Shown in pieces: positions 43,314 to 52,681 of a stretch of 64,000 nucleotides of DNA (the first letter of the stretch is position 1; each line of letters begins with the position of its first letter). The translations under genes were made by a program, and so were the position numbers. The DNA is from Bradyrhizobium diazoefficiens (GTDB lineage: Bacteria > Pseudomonadota > Alphaproteobacteria > Rhizobiales > Xanthobacteraceae). The notes beneath the pieces are model-generated. The model was given only the letters and a program-made list of their open reading frames with translations. It was not told where the DNA came from and ran no database searches. Where the stretch lies: the NCBI RefSeq assembly GCF_016612535.1, contig NZ_JAENXS010000002.1:2914001-2978000 (forward strand), given 5' to 3'.

Positions 43314-44245
43314 CAGTCAGGCCTCCTGAGACGCCGGCCTTCCAGAAGCCACATCGAGACGCCATTGACCGCGAGAACGAGGCCGACGAGGACGACGGCA
43401 ATCGCAGCACCGAACGGCCAGTCGTAGACGACGAAGATCTGCTGCTCGATCAAATTGCCCAGCATCACCGCCGAGGCCCCGCCCAGGATCGCAGGAATGA
43501 CGAAGGAGCCGGCGGTGAGCGAAAATACCAGGGTGAAGCCCGCCACGAAGCCAGGCATGCTCAACGGCAGTGTCACCCGAAGAAAGACCTTCCACCAAGG
43601 CGCCCCGAGCATGCGAGCCGCGTCCTCCAGGTTGGGATCGATCTTGCCAAGCGCGGACGCCAACGGCAGAACCATCATCGGGAAGAACACGTGCAGCGAT
43701 CCGATCACGACGGCCGTTTCGGTGTAGAGGACGGATATCGGTGCGTCGACGACATGCAGCGTCATCAGGATCCAATTCAACATCCCCTTCGGGCCGTTCT
43801 GGAGCACCAGCTGCCAGCCGTATCCACGAACGACCACGCTGACGATCAAGGGCGCGATCACGATCAAGGTGATGACCCGCGTGACCATCGGACGGCTCTT
43901 GACCATCACCAGGGCGACCGGATAGGCGAGCACCGTCGCAAGCGCCGAGGTAATGATGCTGATCCGCAGCGTCGTCCAAAGCACGCGCGCGTAGAGTTCG
44001 ACATTAATGAGACGTGCGTAATGCGCCAGCGTGAACGGGCGGCCGATGATGCCGCGGCTGTCCTGCGTCTGGATGCTCGAGAACAGCAGGGCGAGCGCCG
44101 GATAGAAGAAGAAATAGGTCAGGAAAGCCAACATCGGCACGGCGAGAAGCCCGACGGGCAACGCCAAGCGCCAGCGCGATCTCTCCCGGGCGACCGGTGG
44201 CGCCTCAACAGTCAAAACCGCCACCGCCTCGTCACTGGTGGTCAT
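43313..44245 (-). CDS. ABC transporter permease (PotB-like)
   Basis: A 310-residue permease from ATG 44245 (MTTSDEAVAVLTVEAPP), chosen for the GAGGA upstream; ATG 44275 is possible. Six or seven transmembrane helices are evident (LPVGLLAVPMLAFLTYFFFY, VITLIVIAPLIVSVVVRGYG). The EAA loop is LEDAARMLGAPWWKVFLRVT followed by LPLSMPGF. It is the first gene of the transporter operon. The 22-bp element at 44331-44352 lies 86 bases upstream. Confidence 0.92.
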   Translation of the reverse strand: MTTSDEAVAVLTVEAPPVARERSRWRLALPVGLLAVPMLAFLTYFFFYPALALLFSSIQTQDSRGIIGRPFTLAHYARLINVELYARVLWTTLRISIITSALATVLAYPVALVMVKSRPMVTRVITLIVIAPLIVSVVVRGYGWQLVLQNGPKGMLNWILMTLHVVDAPISVLYTETAVVIGSLHVFFPMMVLPLASALGKIDPNLEDAARMLGAPWWKVFLRVTLPLSMPGFVAGFTLVFSLTAGSFVIPAILGGASAVMLGNLIEQQIFVVYDWPFGAAIAVVLVGLVLAVNGVSMWLLEGRRLRRPD

Positions 44246-44330
44246 CGCTGGCCGTCCTCGACTGTGCGATACCAAGACTACCCCTCTTTAGAACAAAGCT
44301 TATGCGTTGGCATTCTACAGGACCAAGAAC

Positions 44331-44352
44331 ATCTTCGTTTAGGGGCATCAGG
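44331..44352 (-). promoter_or_regulatory. Repeated 22-bp element upstream of ABC operon
   Basis: Plus strand ATCTTCGTTTAGGGG then CATCAGG; 17 of 22 positions match 40250-40271. It lies 86 bases before the first permease start. The conserved core is TTCGT-Y-TA-S-GGG-Y-AT. Confidence 0.5.
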
Positions 44353-44462
44353 AACGATTATGACAACCGGTTCGGCATATTGCTCCAATCTTGATCTGCG
44401 AAGGCCGCTGGTTATGGCTTTGGCCGACCGTCCGGGGCCCCCCCTTGCATTTCGAATACCGC

Positions 44463-45665
44463 TCAGCGCAGGCTTTCGCAGAAGCTTGCGATGCGCCGGC
44501 AGCCTTCGTTGAGCGATCCGATATCGGTCGCGTAGGAAATGCGGAAATACGGGCTCATGCCATAGGCGCCACCGTGCACCGCAGCAACATGCTGCTCCTC
44601 CAGCAAAGCCGAGATGAAGTCGGCATCGGTGTCCAGCCGCCGCCCACCCTTCGTGGTCTTACCGATGCAGCCGGCGATGTTCGGAAACACGTAGAATGCC
44701 CCTTGGGGCTTGTGGCAGGTGATGCCGGGGATCTGATTCAGAAGCTTGACCACGAGATCGCGCCGATCACGATAGATGGACGAGCGCTCCTTCAGGAAAT
44801 CCTGCGGACCGTCCAGGACCGCAACCGCCGCCGCCTGGCTCAAGGTGCAGATACCGCCGGTCGCCTGGCCATGGACGTTATTCATCGCCGCGATCAGGTC
44901 CTTAGGACCTCCGCAATAGCCGACCCGCCAGCCGGTCATGGCGTAGGCCTTCGACGCGCCGTTGACGGTCACGACGCGGTTCTTCAGCCGTGGCTCAATC
45001 TCGGCGATGGTACAGAACTCGAAACCATCATAGGTGAGATGCTCATAGATGTCGTCGGTGAGAATCCACACGTCCGGGTACTTCAACATGACGTCGGCGA
45101 TCATACGCATCTCCTCGCGGGTACATGCCGCACCCGTCGGATTATTGGGAAAATTCAGGATCAACCACTTCGTCCTCGGCGTGATCGCAGCATCGAGGTC
45201 CGCCGGGCGGAGCTTGAACCGGTTGTTCTCCGGACAGGGCACAGCGACCGGCGTCGCCTCCGCGAGGAGAACGATGTCCGCATAGGTGATCCAGCCCGGC
45301 GCCGGAATGACCACCTCGTCGCCGGAATTGCAGGTCGCAAACAGCGCGTTGAAGATGATCTGCTTGCCGCCGTTGGCGATCAGGATCTCGTCAAGAGCAT
45401 AGTCGAGATTGTTCTCGCGCTTGAACTTGCGCTGAACCGCGGTCCGCAGCGCGGCGGTCCCAGGCTGCGCCGGATATTTGGTATCGCCGGCAAGCGCCGC
45501 CCGATGAGCGGCCTCGATCGCATGCGGCGGCGTCGGAAAATCGGGCTCCCCGGACGACAGGCCGACGATCTTCACACCTGCGTCACGGAGCTCACGCGCC
45601 TTGTCCGTCATCGCCGCCGAGGCCGACACCTTCACGGTCTTGAGGCGGTTTGCAAGTTCAGGCAT
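44463..45665 (-). CDS. Class I/II pyridoxal-phosphate aminotransferase
   Basis: A 400-residue fold-type I aminotransferase of the aspartate/aromatic group. Motifs are VGLSSGEPDFPTPPHAIEAA, NGGKQIIFNALFA, ILNFPNNPTGA, ILTDDIYEHLTYDG (Asp and Tyr that hold PLP) and the Schiff-base lysine in VNGASKAYAMTGWRVGY; the substrate-carboxylate Arg is in YFRISYAT. It moves an amino group between an amino acid and a 2-oxo acid. Its stop is followed by the ABC operon and its start overlaps the upstream SDR gene by 8 bases, so SDR and aminotransferase form one operon. Confidence 0.93.
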   Translation of the reverse strand: MPELANRLKTVKVSASAAMTDKARELRDAGVKIVGLSSGEPDFPTPPHAIEAAHRAALAGDTKYPAQPGTAALRTAVQRKFKRENNLDYALDEILIANGGKQIIFNALFATCNSGDEVVIPAPGWITYADIVLLAEATPVAVPCPENNRFKLRPADLDAAITPRTKWLILNFPNNPTGAACTREEMRMIADVMLKYPDVWILTDDIYEHLTYDGFEFCTIAEIEPRLKNRVVTVNGASKAYAMTGWRVGYCGGPKDLIAAMNNVHGQATGGICTLSQAAAVAVLDGPQDFLKERSSIYRDRRDLVVKLLNQIPGITCHKPQGAFYVFPNIAGCIGKTTKGGRRLDTDADFISALLEEQHVAAVHGGAYGMSPYFRISYATDIGSLNEGCRRIASFCESLR

Positions 45666-46461
45666 TGTCGGCTCCGCTTGTCATTTCTCTCAATCGCGTG
45701 GTGTCGGATCGGCTGGCGAATCGCAGTTCGCCGATGACCTGGAACGTGGGGACGACCTCGATCATCGCGACGTTCATCCGCGCCGGCGCCCCCACCGCGA
45801 ACGCAATGGCTTCCGCGATGTCTTCGGACTGGAGCGTCTCGAACGCGCCGACGAAGCGGGCATCCGGATTGTCGGCGGCATTCTGGTTCTGGAAGATGCT
45901 CGTCGCCACGCGCCCGGGCGAGACTTCGGTGACGCGAATGCAGGTTCCGTAGAGATCGATGCGCAATTGCTGCGACAGCGAATGAATGCCCGACTTGGTC
46001 GCGTGATAGGCCGCCGATGAATTGAATGTCGTTGCATTCTCGCCGAAGGCATAATGGCCGGCGATCGACGAGATGTTGACCACGTGGCCGCGGTTGCGCT
46101 GTGCCATACCGGGTACGATGAGGCGCGTCAGATGCAGGACCGCGCGCAGATTGACGTCGACCAGCGCGTCGACGTCGTCCGGTGCAGTATCCAGGATATT
46201 GCTGCGCCGCGACTGACCGGCACTATTGACGAGGACGTCGAACTCGGCCGAGCCCCCAAGCCGCGTCAGGGCGGCGAGATCGTTCAGATCGAGCGCGCAT
46301 AGTCGACAGCCCGTCTCAGCCGAGAGCCTCGCCAAGCGCCGATGGTCTCGCCCCAGCGCATGAACCTCGAGCCCCTCGGCGCAGAGCCGCCGAATCGTCG
46401 CAGCCCCGATACCCGAGGACGCGCCCGTCACCAATACCGTTCGATAGTCCGAAAATCCCAT
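45658..46461 (-). CDS. SDR-family oxidoreductase (paralog)
   Basis: A 267-residue short-chain dehydrogenase: TGASSGIG cofactor loop, NSAG, catalytic NISSIAGHYAF and YHATK. It is a close paralog of the SDR at 33046, sharing the start MGFSDYRT and most motif contexts, with an insert (GENATTFNSSA) before the active-site Tyr. It heads the minus-strand operon with the aminotransferase, overlapping it by 8 bases. A weaker copy of the 22-bp element lies about 72 bases upstream. The two paralogs probably act on related intermediates or opposite enantiomers. Confidence 0.9.
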   Translation of the reverse strand: MGFSDYRTVLVTGASSGIGAATIRRLCAEGLEVHALGRDHRRLARLSAETGCRLCALDLNDLAALTRLGGSAEFDVLVNSAGQSRRSNILDTAPDDVDALVDVNLRAVLHLTRLIVPGMAQRNRGHVVNISSIAGHYAFGENATTFNSSAAYHATKSGIHSLSQQLRIDLYGTCIRVTEVSPGRVATSIFQNQNAADNPDARFVGAFETLQSEDIAEAIAFAVGAPARMNVAMIEVVPTFQVIGELRFASRSDTTRLREMTSGADNA

Positions 46462-46532
46462 CTGCGGGGGCTCTTTTGCAGGCAGCCAGGCGGCGGAAAG
46501 CTACGTGCATGGGCCGATGTAGGCATACAGCA

Positions 46533-46554
46533 GATTTGTTCTGCCCTCATAAGG
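46533..46554 (-). promoter_or_regulatory. Weak third copy of the 22-bp element
   Basis: About 12 of 22 positions match the copy at 40250-40271, with the 3' part ATAAGG identical. It lies 72 bases before the SDR start at 46461, the same relative place as the other two copies. Confidence 0.3.
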
Positions 46555-46698
46555 GCATCCAATATCCCGGCCGGATGCGCCGGTCTGCCAGCCATAAGCA
46601 CGCCCGATGCCGGCAGAGCGAATTGCTCTTACTTGCTATCGGTCGCGTCCCCTTACATTTCGTGATGCACCTGGCTCACTTATAGGAGACGGACTCGG

Positions 46699-47391
46699 AT
46701 GTTGGAGGTCGGCAATCGGATCGTCATGGTCTCGGGAGCTTCGCGCGGCATCGGACGCGCCGTCGTCGACCGGCTGCTGTCGTCGGGCTTCCGTATATCG
46801 GCGGGGCTTCGCGATGCGAGCCGTCTTGCGGAAAGCGATCGCCTCATGACGCATCGCTATGACGCGGAAGATGCCGCGAGCCCGATCGCGTGGGTCAATG
46901 CCACGGTCGCACGATGGGGCGGCGTCGATGCCATTATCAATGCGGCGGGGATCAACCCGAAAGTTCGCGTCTGCGACGAGGGCGAGGACGACCTCGACGA
47001 CATGTGGCGCGTTAACGTGAAGGGCCCTCTGCGCCTCGTCAGGGCCACTCTGCCTCATCTTGCCGTGTGTGGCCACGGCAGGGTGGTCAATCTGGGCTCC
47101 CTCGCCGGCAAGCGCGTGGGCAGCAATGTCGGCTACGCCATGACCAAATTCGCGGTGGTCGCACTCACCCACGGCATTCGCCGGGAAGGACGCGCGGCCG
47201 GCATTCGTGCAACGGTGATTTGCCCGGGCTACGTTGCCACCGACATGACGCTGAACGACGACGAGATCCCTCGCCACGAGATGAGCCAGCCAGGTGACAT
47301 CGCCCGCCTGGTGGAAACCGCACTCATGCTGCCGAACAACGCGTCCGTGTCCGAGATGCTCGTGCACTGCCAGTTCGAACCGACGCTGTAG
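46699..47391 (+). CDS. SDR-family oxidoreductase (FabG-like)
   Basis: A 230-residue short-chain dehydrogenase, more divergent than the two paralogs in the island. The cofactor loop is SGASRGIG, then NAAG, catalytic Ser in NLGSLAGKR, and YAMTK (Y and K). GRAAGIRATVICPGYVATDM is the usual PG motif. It is short at the C-terminus, ending VSEMLVHCQFEPTL. ATG 46699 follows AGGAG. It is divergent from the SDR-aminotransferase operon and closes the catabolic island on the right. The substrate is not predictable from sequence. Confidence 0.88.
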   Translation: MLEVGNRIVMVSGASRGIGRAVVDRLLSSGFRISAGLRDASRLAESDRLMTHRYDAEDAASPIAWVNATVARWGGVDAIINAAGINPKVRVCDEGEDDLDDMWRVNVKGPLRLVRATLPHLAVCGHGRVVNLGSLAGKRVGSNVGYAMTKFAVVALTHGIRREGRAAGIRATVICPGYVATDMTLNDDEIPRHEMSQPGDIARLVETALMLPNNASVSEMLVHCQFEPTL

Positions 47392-47605
47392 GCTCTGGTC
47401 GTGAGGGGCGATGTTTATGAGGCCCGGCGAACTATGCCGACTTAGCTCGCCGAGTGCTATGCCGCTCGTCTCTTCCAAGAGAGGCTCGTTCGGCACGGCG
47501 CGTGGCATTGCTCAACCGCCGGTACAGCCGGCTTCCGCCCAAATACTCTTCAACTTCCATCTTCCTGTCGGCATGCTGCCCGTTGGAAGCGCGGCAAGCC
47601 CTATG

Positions 47606-47805
47606 TCTACAGCGAAGATCGATGCGTTGTTGACGGCAACGCTGGCTATGCCAGCCGACGGCGTGCGCCAATCGACCTACCATACCTTGTTCGGGCTGAT
47701 CGCGGTGACAGGCATGCGCATCCGAGGCGATGGGCCTGGAGCGTGATGTCGACCTCAACGTCGGAGTGCTGACGTCTTCGAGGAAGCTGTTATCGCGGGA
47801 CCCAA
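47606..47805 (+). pseudogene. Tyrosine recombinase remnant
   Basis: One plus frame reads LLTATLAMPADGVRQSTYHT then LFGLIAVTGMRI, and after a one-base shift the next frame reads EAMGLERDVDLNVGVLTSSR. Joined, this is the start of the catalytic domain of a tyrosine-type integrase: TGMR carries the first catalytic Arg and the following LxxDVDL...GVLT is typical. The N-terminal and remaining catalytic parts are missing. It marks a former mobile element at the right edge of the catabolic island. Confidence 0.65.
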
Positions 47806-48939
47806 CGCGGCGCGCAGCATGCGCGCGCCACGCGAGAACGCTTCCGAATGGATTGAAGTGCTTGCCACGATCGTACCCGTCGAGCGCCAATCGCGGCAGG
47901 CGATCAGCGACGAGGATAGATAGGAAAGGCAGCGAATGGATCAGTTCAACAAGTATTCAGCCGTCGTAGCGAGCCAGGGTAGAGGAGAGAAAAACTACTT
48001 GGTGTGTAGAAGGCGATAACCTCACTCGATGTGACGTTATGAGCCCATCGCTAGGCCTTGCCCCGGTCCGGGCGCGGTCACTCTCCGGACACTGCATCGA
48101 CAAATCCGACCACAGCGTCCCCCCCCGACAATGGCAGCGGCCGGGCGAACCATCATCTTGCCGAAACAGGCAATTCCCTGTGGCCTGATCACGAGCGCAT
48201 TCTTGTCAGAATGCAAGCACGCTTCATGTCTGAAACCCGCCTCCGACTGTCTTCGAACACCCCATTGCGCCAAAAAACACGCGAGCCGGCCCCTTCTCCA
48301 GTGCTGGCCCAAATCCTGCACCGGCTCTCCGCGCCAGAAAGTTGGGCGTCAGCAACAAGATGGGAGTTGCGCTTGGTCATCGATCTGTCAATCGACAATG
48401 CGGTTGCCGCACTCGAGGTCGACTGTCTGCACCCCGCTGGGAGAAGCGGAAGATGCTCTTGCTTGCCATCGGTCATGCGGCTGGAAACCTGTCTTCAAAA
48501 GATGGCCGGCGTATCTTCATTTGCGCGCGGCAATCCTTCGGTGGCGGGCGATATCCGTGGGATTCGGAGACAGACAACTATGTCTAGATCGATCAAGGCG
48601 TTGGTCGGACGGTGTCGCACGCTACCCCCGATGTCGGAAACGGCTTGTTCGCGATCGCTACAAACATTGGTCCTCAATCCCGGCATTTTGCCACCGGACC
48701 GTACCCCGCAGACGTCTTTGACGGGGTCAGCCGAAAGCGGGATAAGGCTGTTCCGGCTCAATCTGCTCGGCATGATCCTGCTCGCTCAAAACCTCTTTCT
48801 CGAGCTGAAGGCGACCTCGGTATCGATCGTCAACGTGAGTTGATTGGCGCCTTGCCGCGCACCCGTTTTCCAGCACCGCCAATGCCTCCCGCGTCAAGGC
48901 TGACGGTTGCTTGCTCACTTTGAAGCGAGGCGTCAATAC
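47806..48939. other. Degenerate region with an SDR fragment
   Basis: About 1.1 kb without an intact gene. At 48740-48843 the plus strand reads FRLNLLGMILLAQNLFLELK followed by SVSIVNVS, which resembles the central part of a short-chain dehydrogenase up to the active-site Ser. Other stretches look eroded. The long arginine/serine-rich open frame across it is probably not translated. Confidence 0.45.
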
Positions 48940-50265
48940 ATGATCGATGAACTGGATCTGCGAACCTTCACGCCACATCCGCAACGCGACGCCGTGCTCG
49001 GCGAAGTGCACGCGCGCCCTTTCACGCGCCTTGCTTCGCCATTCAGCGTGATCCACTTGGCTTTTCTTGCGCAGGGCGAGGCGGCCGCAAGCGATCGCTG
49101 CCGCTTTATCGATTTCTGCGTAGACCGCAATCTTCCGCCGCCTGCGCAATCGGCGAAACATCATCAGATTGTCATCGGTCCCGCGACGCTACGCTGGGAG
49201 CAGCATGCGGAATTTACGACATTCACCTGGTTCTGGACTAACGCAAATCGTCCTGCCGCTCACCAAGTCGGCAAAGTTGATGATGCCGTCCGATCGTTGA
49301 TCCGCGCGTTGCGGCAGTCCGGACAATTGCTGGTCGCCATCAGGTTAGAAGTGGAGCAGGAGGCCTCGCCGACCAAGCGGGCCGAACAGATTTTTGACAA
49401 GAATAGCCTGGCGATGGTTGCCACAAAGAGCGGTGCAGGCGTTGCCGCCTCAGACTTCCGCGTGGACGAAAAAGGCTTCACGAAAATCCTCGTCTGCGAC
49501 CTCGGGTTGACGTCGCATGATCTCGGAGCGCTGGTGCAACGGCTCCTGGAAATAGAGACCTACCGTCCTTTGGCGCTGCTTGGGTTGTCGGCGGCCCTTG
49601 AGCTTGCACCGTCTGTTGATCGCATCGACCGCCGTCTTGTCGATGCCCTCGAAAAAATGCAAAGCGGTGCGGGGCTGCAATTCAACAACCATCTGCTTGC
49701 CGAGCTGACGGCGTTGGCCGCCTCCTTCGAAAGAGGCGCGACCGCCAGCCTGTTTCGCTTCGGGGCCAGCAGGGCCTATAACGAGCTGGTCCAATCGCGA
49801 TTGTCAATCATCGAGGGCAACGACGTCTCGGGCTATCCGACCTGGTCGTCGTTTCTGGCGCGCCGCATGGCGCCTGCGATGCGAACTTGCGCGACCGTGG
49901 AGGATCGTCAGGCGACCCTCTCGGTCAAGCTCGCGCGTGCCGCCGATCTGTTGCGAACCCGTGTCGACGTCGAAATTGAACAACAGAATCGTGACCTCTT
50001 GCACGCTATCAACGAGCGCGCGAGGCAGCAACTTCGGATGCAGTGCACGGTCGAAGGATTGTCGGTCGGGGCGATCGGATATTACGTGGTCAGCCTGTTT
50101 GGCTATCTGGCCAAGGGCGCGCACGACGTCGGACTGCATGTAGAGCCCTCGTTCCTAACCGCAGCCTTCGTGCCCATCGCGGTCGGCGTGATCTGGCTGG
50201 TGAGTTACAACATCCGGAAGCGACACCTCAAGCACGACGACGCGCCTTCGGTGGCTCGCGACTAG
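48940..50265 (+). CDS. DUF3422 family membrane protein
   Basis: A 441-residue protein with the usual DUF3422 start: HPQRDAVLGEVHARPFTRLA, then RFIDFCVDRNLPPP and RWEQHAEFTTFTWFW. Conserved middle blocks are DVSGYPTWSSFLARRMAPAM and RTRVDVEIEQQNRDLL. Two C-terminal hydrophobic helices (VGAIGYYVVSLFGYLAKG and LTAAFVPIAVGVIWLVSYN) anchor it in the membrane. ATG 48940 is preferred; TTG 48907 is the next alternative. The family is widespread in alphaproteobacteria and has no assigned function. The gene stands alone. Confidence 0.88.
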   Translation: MIDELDLRTFTPHPQRDAVLGEVHARPFTRLASPFSVIHLAFLAQGEAAASDRCRFIDFCVDRNLPPPAQSAKHHQIVIGPATLRWEQHAEFTTFTWFWTNANRPAAHQVGKVDDAVRSLIRALRQSGQLLVAIRLEVEQEASPTKRAEQIFDKNSLAMVATKSGAGVAASDFRVDEKGFTKILVCDLGLTSHDLGALVQRLLEIETYRPLALLGLSAALELAPSVDRIDRRLVDALEKMQSGAGLQFNNHLLAELTALAASFERGATASLFRFGASRAYNELVQSRLSIIEGNDVSGYPTWSSFLARRMAPAMRTCATVEDRQATLSVKLARAADLLRTRVDVEIEQQNRDLLHAINERARQQLRMQCTVEGLSVGAIGYYVVSLFGYLAKGAHDVGLHVEPSFLTAAFVPIAVGVIWLVSYNIRKRHLKHDDAPSVARD

Positions 50266-50913
50266 AGCTCCTTTAGGGAATCAGTGCGTCCGTCCTACAT
50301 AGTCGTGGTGCGGCGCTGCCGAAAAAGCCCCGACTGGTTAGCCCGCAATTTGTGCTTTGATTGATCGGGACAGGGGGACGTCTCGCGATGCCCGCCTTCC
50401 CACACCACTTGGCATACACGAGTCCGTACCGCGGCGGTTCGACTGAGTTCAGCTAGCCGAAACCACTATTCGGGAGAGACTGCGAGCGTCAAAGACGTGG
50501 TTGCGCAGGGCGTGCTGGACCGCCGGTGCCCGGACATTCGCCAGAGCCCGCCGGCGAACCGGCCGCAATCGATGCCGCGAACTTCGCGACGCCAAGACGG
50601 GCTCGGGCCGTGCTCGCAGAGCCGATGAATCGTGTCAGCCGCGATCAGGAGGATATCGCGATGCTTCCAAGTCAGTTCAGTCCGTTGAAGACGAGATCGC
50701 TATCGTCGAGGCTGGTCGCGAGGAGTTGAAGCCGCAGCCCGGCTCGCTGCCGGAAAACGAGTGGACGTGAAGACGCTGAGGCTAGGGGTGGTCTCCGGCT
50801 TGAATAGCGCTGACCAGCACTTCACAAATTTCTGGTAAGCAGAATTTAACTTGCGGCGTCGGGCAAAACAGTGGTTAATAGGGTGCTGGTAGCCGCCACC
50901 GGGAGCCAGCATC
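50266..50913. other. Intergenic region
   Basis: About 650 bases with no supported gene, between DUF3422 and the region of the serine recombinase. It may hold one end of the recombinase-carried element, but no attachment-site repeat could be identified by eye. Confidence 0.4.
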
Positions 50914-51138
50914 GTGACCCATGAATACGATACGTCTTCAGACCTATCAAAGATTGCCAAGCTCAATGGAGACTTCAGGAGGAACTACGGGAAGCTACTA
51001 GGAGCATTCCTGTATCTGCGCTCCATCAATGCCGGACGCCGACGTTCTTGGTTTTTGGGCGGCTTGATTTCACTCGTCTGCTCGGTTGCGATGACTTGGC
51101 TCGGGAAACACGGACTTTCTTGGCTAGTCGCCGGGTGA
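50914..51138 (+). CDS. Small putative membrane protein
   Basis: A 74-residue frame from GTG 50914 with GGGAG 8 bases upstream. After a polar N-terminus (MTHEYDTSSDLSKIAKLNGD) a hydrophobic helix follows (WFLGGLISLVCSVAMTWLG). The last 113 bases lie antisense within the 3' end of the serine recombinase gene, which weakens the case. Function unknown. Confidence 0.35.
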   Translation: MTHEYDTSSDLSKIAKLNGDFRRNYGKLLGAFLYLRSINAGRRRSWFLGGLISLVCSVAMTWLGKHGLSWLVAG

Positions 51139-52681
51139 TTGCTCGAACAAGCGCATCGGGCGTCTTGAAGCACATTATTGCGCGGCGTTCGCGAGCGGCC
51201 TCCGAAAACCTGATAGTCCGCTTCACAGTGCCATCGGTTGGCATCAGAACGTAGTCAAGCACGGCCTGATTGTGCGAAGACAGCCTGATCGCGGCGATCC
51301 ATCCAGCGGGTACGTGTGCGTCACACTGGATCGTCCAATGTGGAGAATGACTCTCCAACTTCCCAGGAGTCCAGCGCGCTGCTCTGACGGATATATAGGT
51401 TGATCCGTTCACGCGCATTGAGTCTGTCCACCCGCCTGTGCTCGTCCGACCACCGGCCTTTCTAATTGCAGTACCAATTCGAGAGGCAAGCATTGTCTTC
51501 TGCTCGGACCAAATCCCACGAGAGTCAAGAAATTCGTAGTTCCGCTTCGGAGTATACCCGAGCAGCCGATAGAGATTCCGCATGCTGCCAAAATGCGTTT
51601 GGCAGGTCGCCACACAGGGCAAGCCCGGCGTCCGGTCGATGATGTTAATGCTAAGACGTCCTTCCTTGAGCAGCGTCTTGCGTAACCGCAGGAGCATCTC
51701 TTCATCGGTAAGATCGACGCGACGCTCTCTGATGAGTTTATTGGCTGTTACAAAGATATCGCGATCGACGATTGGTTCGATGCAACCTTCACTTCTGATC
51801 CACTGTTCGGGAGGATTGTACGTGCGAGTTTGGCGAAGCTTCCATGATCGCCGATTGAATACAAGATTCCCGATGTAACTTTCGTCTCTAAGAATGGCAC
51901 CAATCATCACTCGCGTCCACGGCTTGCCTGGCCTCGTGGGCACCTTCGCTTTGTTCAGCTCCCAGGCAACAACTGTCTCACACTTTACTTCCAGGAAACG
52001 TTCAAATATCCACCTGACGACGGCAATCTCCTTCGTATCGCCCGGCCGGACTCGGATGTGATCGGTCGTGAGATATTTACGGTCGCCACTCTTCATCACC
52101 CCCTTTGATTGATCCTTCTCGTCGACAAGCTCTCGTACCAGCCCATATCCAGCCACGCCGCAAGGCTTGTAGCCGAGGCGAGCGAATCGGCACTGGCCTG
52201 CGTATACCTTCGCCGACAGCTCCCGACTGTATTCGGCTGCCATCACTCGTTTGATGTTTTTGACGATGCTCGCCAGCATGCTGCCGTCATTATCGAATTG
52301 TTCGGCGCAATAGGCGATCTTGATGCCGGCGCGCTTACACATGAACTCGTAATATGCGCTTTCGTCGACGTCCTGGAAGCGTCCCCATCGACTTACGTCG
52401 TACACCAGGAGATGACCAAAGTCGGTCTGTCCGCCTTCAACGTCCTCAAGCAATTGTAGGAGACCGGCTCTATTTTTAATCAATAGTCCGCTCTCACCCT
52501 CATCCTTATAGGTCCGTACGAGCGTGAAGTTATGGGCGTGAGCGTAGGCCGCGATCACAGCAGCCTGATTTTGTATCGAATACTGCTGCCGGTCCGTAGA
52601 CATTCGGACGTATTGAGCGGCCCGAAGACCAAGGACAGCTTTCGGTAGATGATTCTTGTGAACGACGAGGGCATTGCTCAT
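51026..52681 (-). CDS. Large serine recombinase
   Basis: A 551-residue recombinase. The N-terminal resolvase domain has the nucleophile Ser in YVRMSTDRQQYSIQNQ, then YKDEGESGLLIKNRAGL and LLVYDVSRWGRFQD with the catalytic Arg. The recombinase domain follows (GYGLVRELV, KEIAVVRWIFERFLE, AWELNKAKVPTR, ILRDESYIGNLVFNR). The zinc-ribbon Cys pairs are not obvious; the C-terminal part is basic (KKVRVSRAKSSQPSRRVKSS). Such proteins integrate and excise mobile elements at attachment sites. No matching prophage or cargo boundary was identified, so it may be a stand-alone or remnant integrase. Confidence 0.9.
   Translation of the reverse strand: MSNALVVHKNHLPKAVLGLRAAQYVRMSTDRQQYSIQNQAAVIAAYAHAHNFTLVRTYKDEGESGLLIKNRAGLLQLLEDVEGGQTDFGHLLVYDVSRWGRFQDVDESAYYEFMCKRAGIKIAYCAEQFDNDGSMLASIVKNIKRVMAAEYSRELSAKVYAGQCRFARLGYKPCGVAGYGLVRELVDEKDQSKGVMKSGDRKYLTTDHIRVRPGDTKEIAVVRWIFERFLEVKCETVVAWELNKAKVPTRPGKPWTRVMIGAILRDESYIGNLVFNRRSWKLRQTRTYNPPEQWIRSEGCIEPIVDRDIFVTANKLIRERRVDLTDEEMLLRLRKTLLKEGRLSINIIDRTPGLPCVATCQTHFGSMRNLYRLLGYTPKRNYEFLDSRGIWSEQKTMLASRIGTAIRKAGGRTSTGGWTDSMRVNGSTYISVRAARWTPGKLESHSPHWTIQCDAHVPAGWIAAIRLSSHNQAVLDYVLMPTDGTVKRTIRFSEAARERRAIMCFKTPDALVRAITRRLAKKVRVSRAKSSQPSRRVKSSRPKTKNVGVRH

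Noticed and set aside
48058..48843. 261-codon plus-strand frame
   Set aside because: Composition is Ser/Arg-rich and irregular; only its last ~30 codons resemble a known fold (SDR), so it is read as debris rather than a gene.
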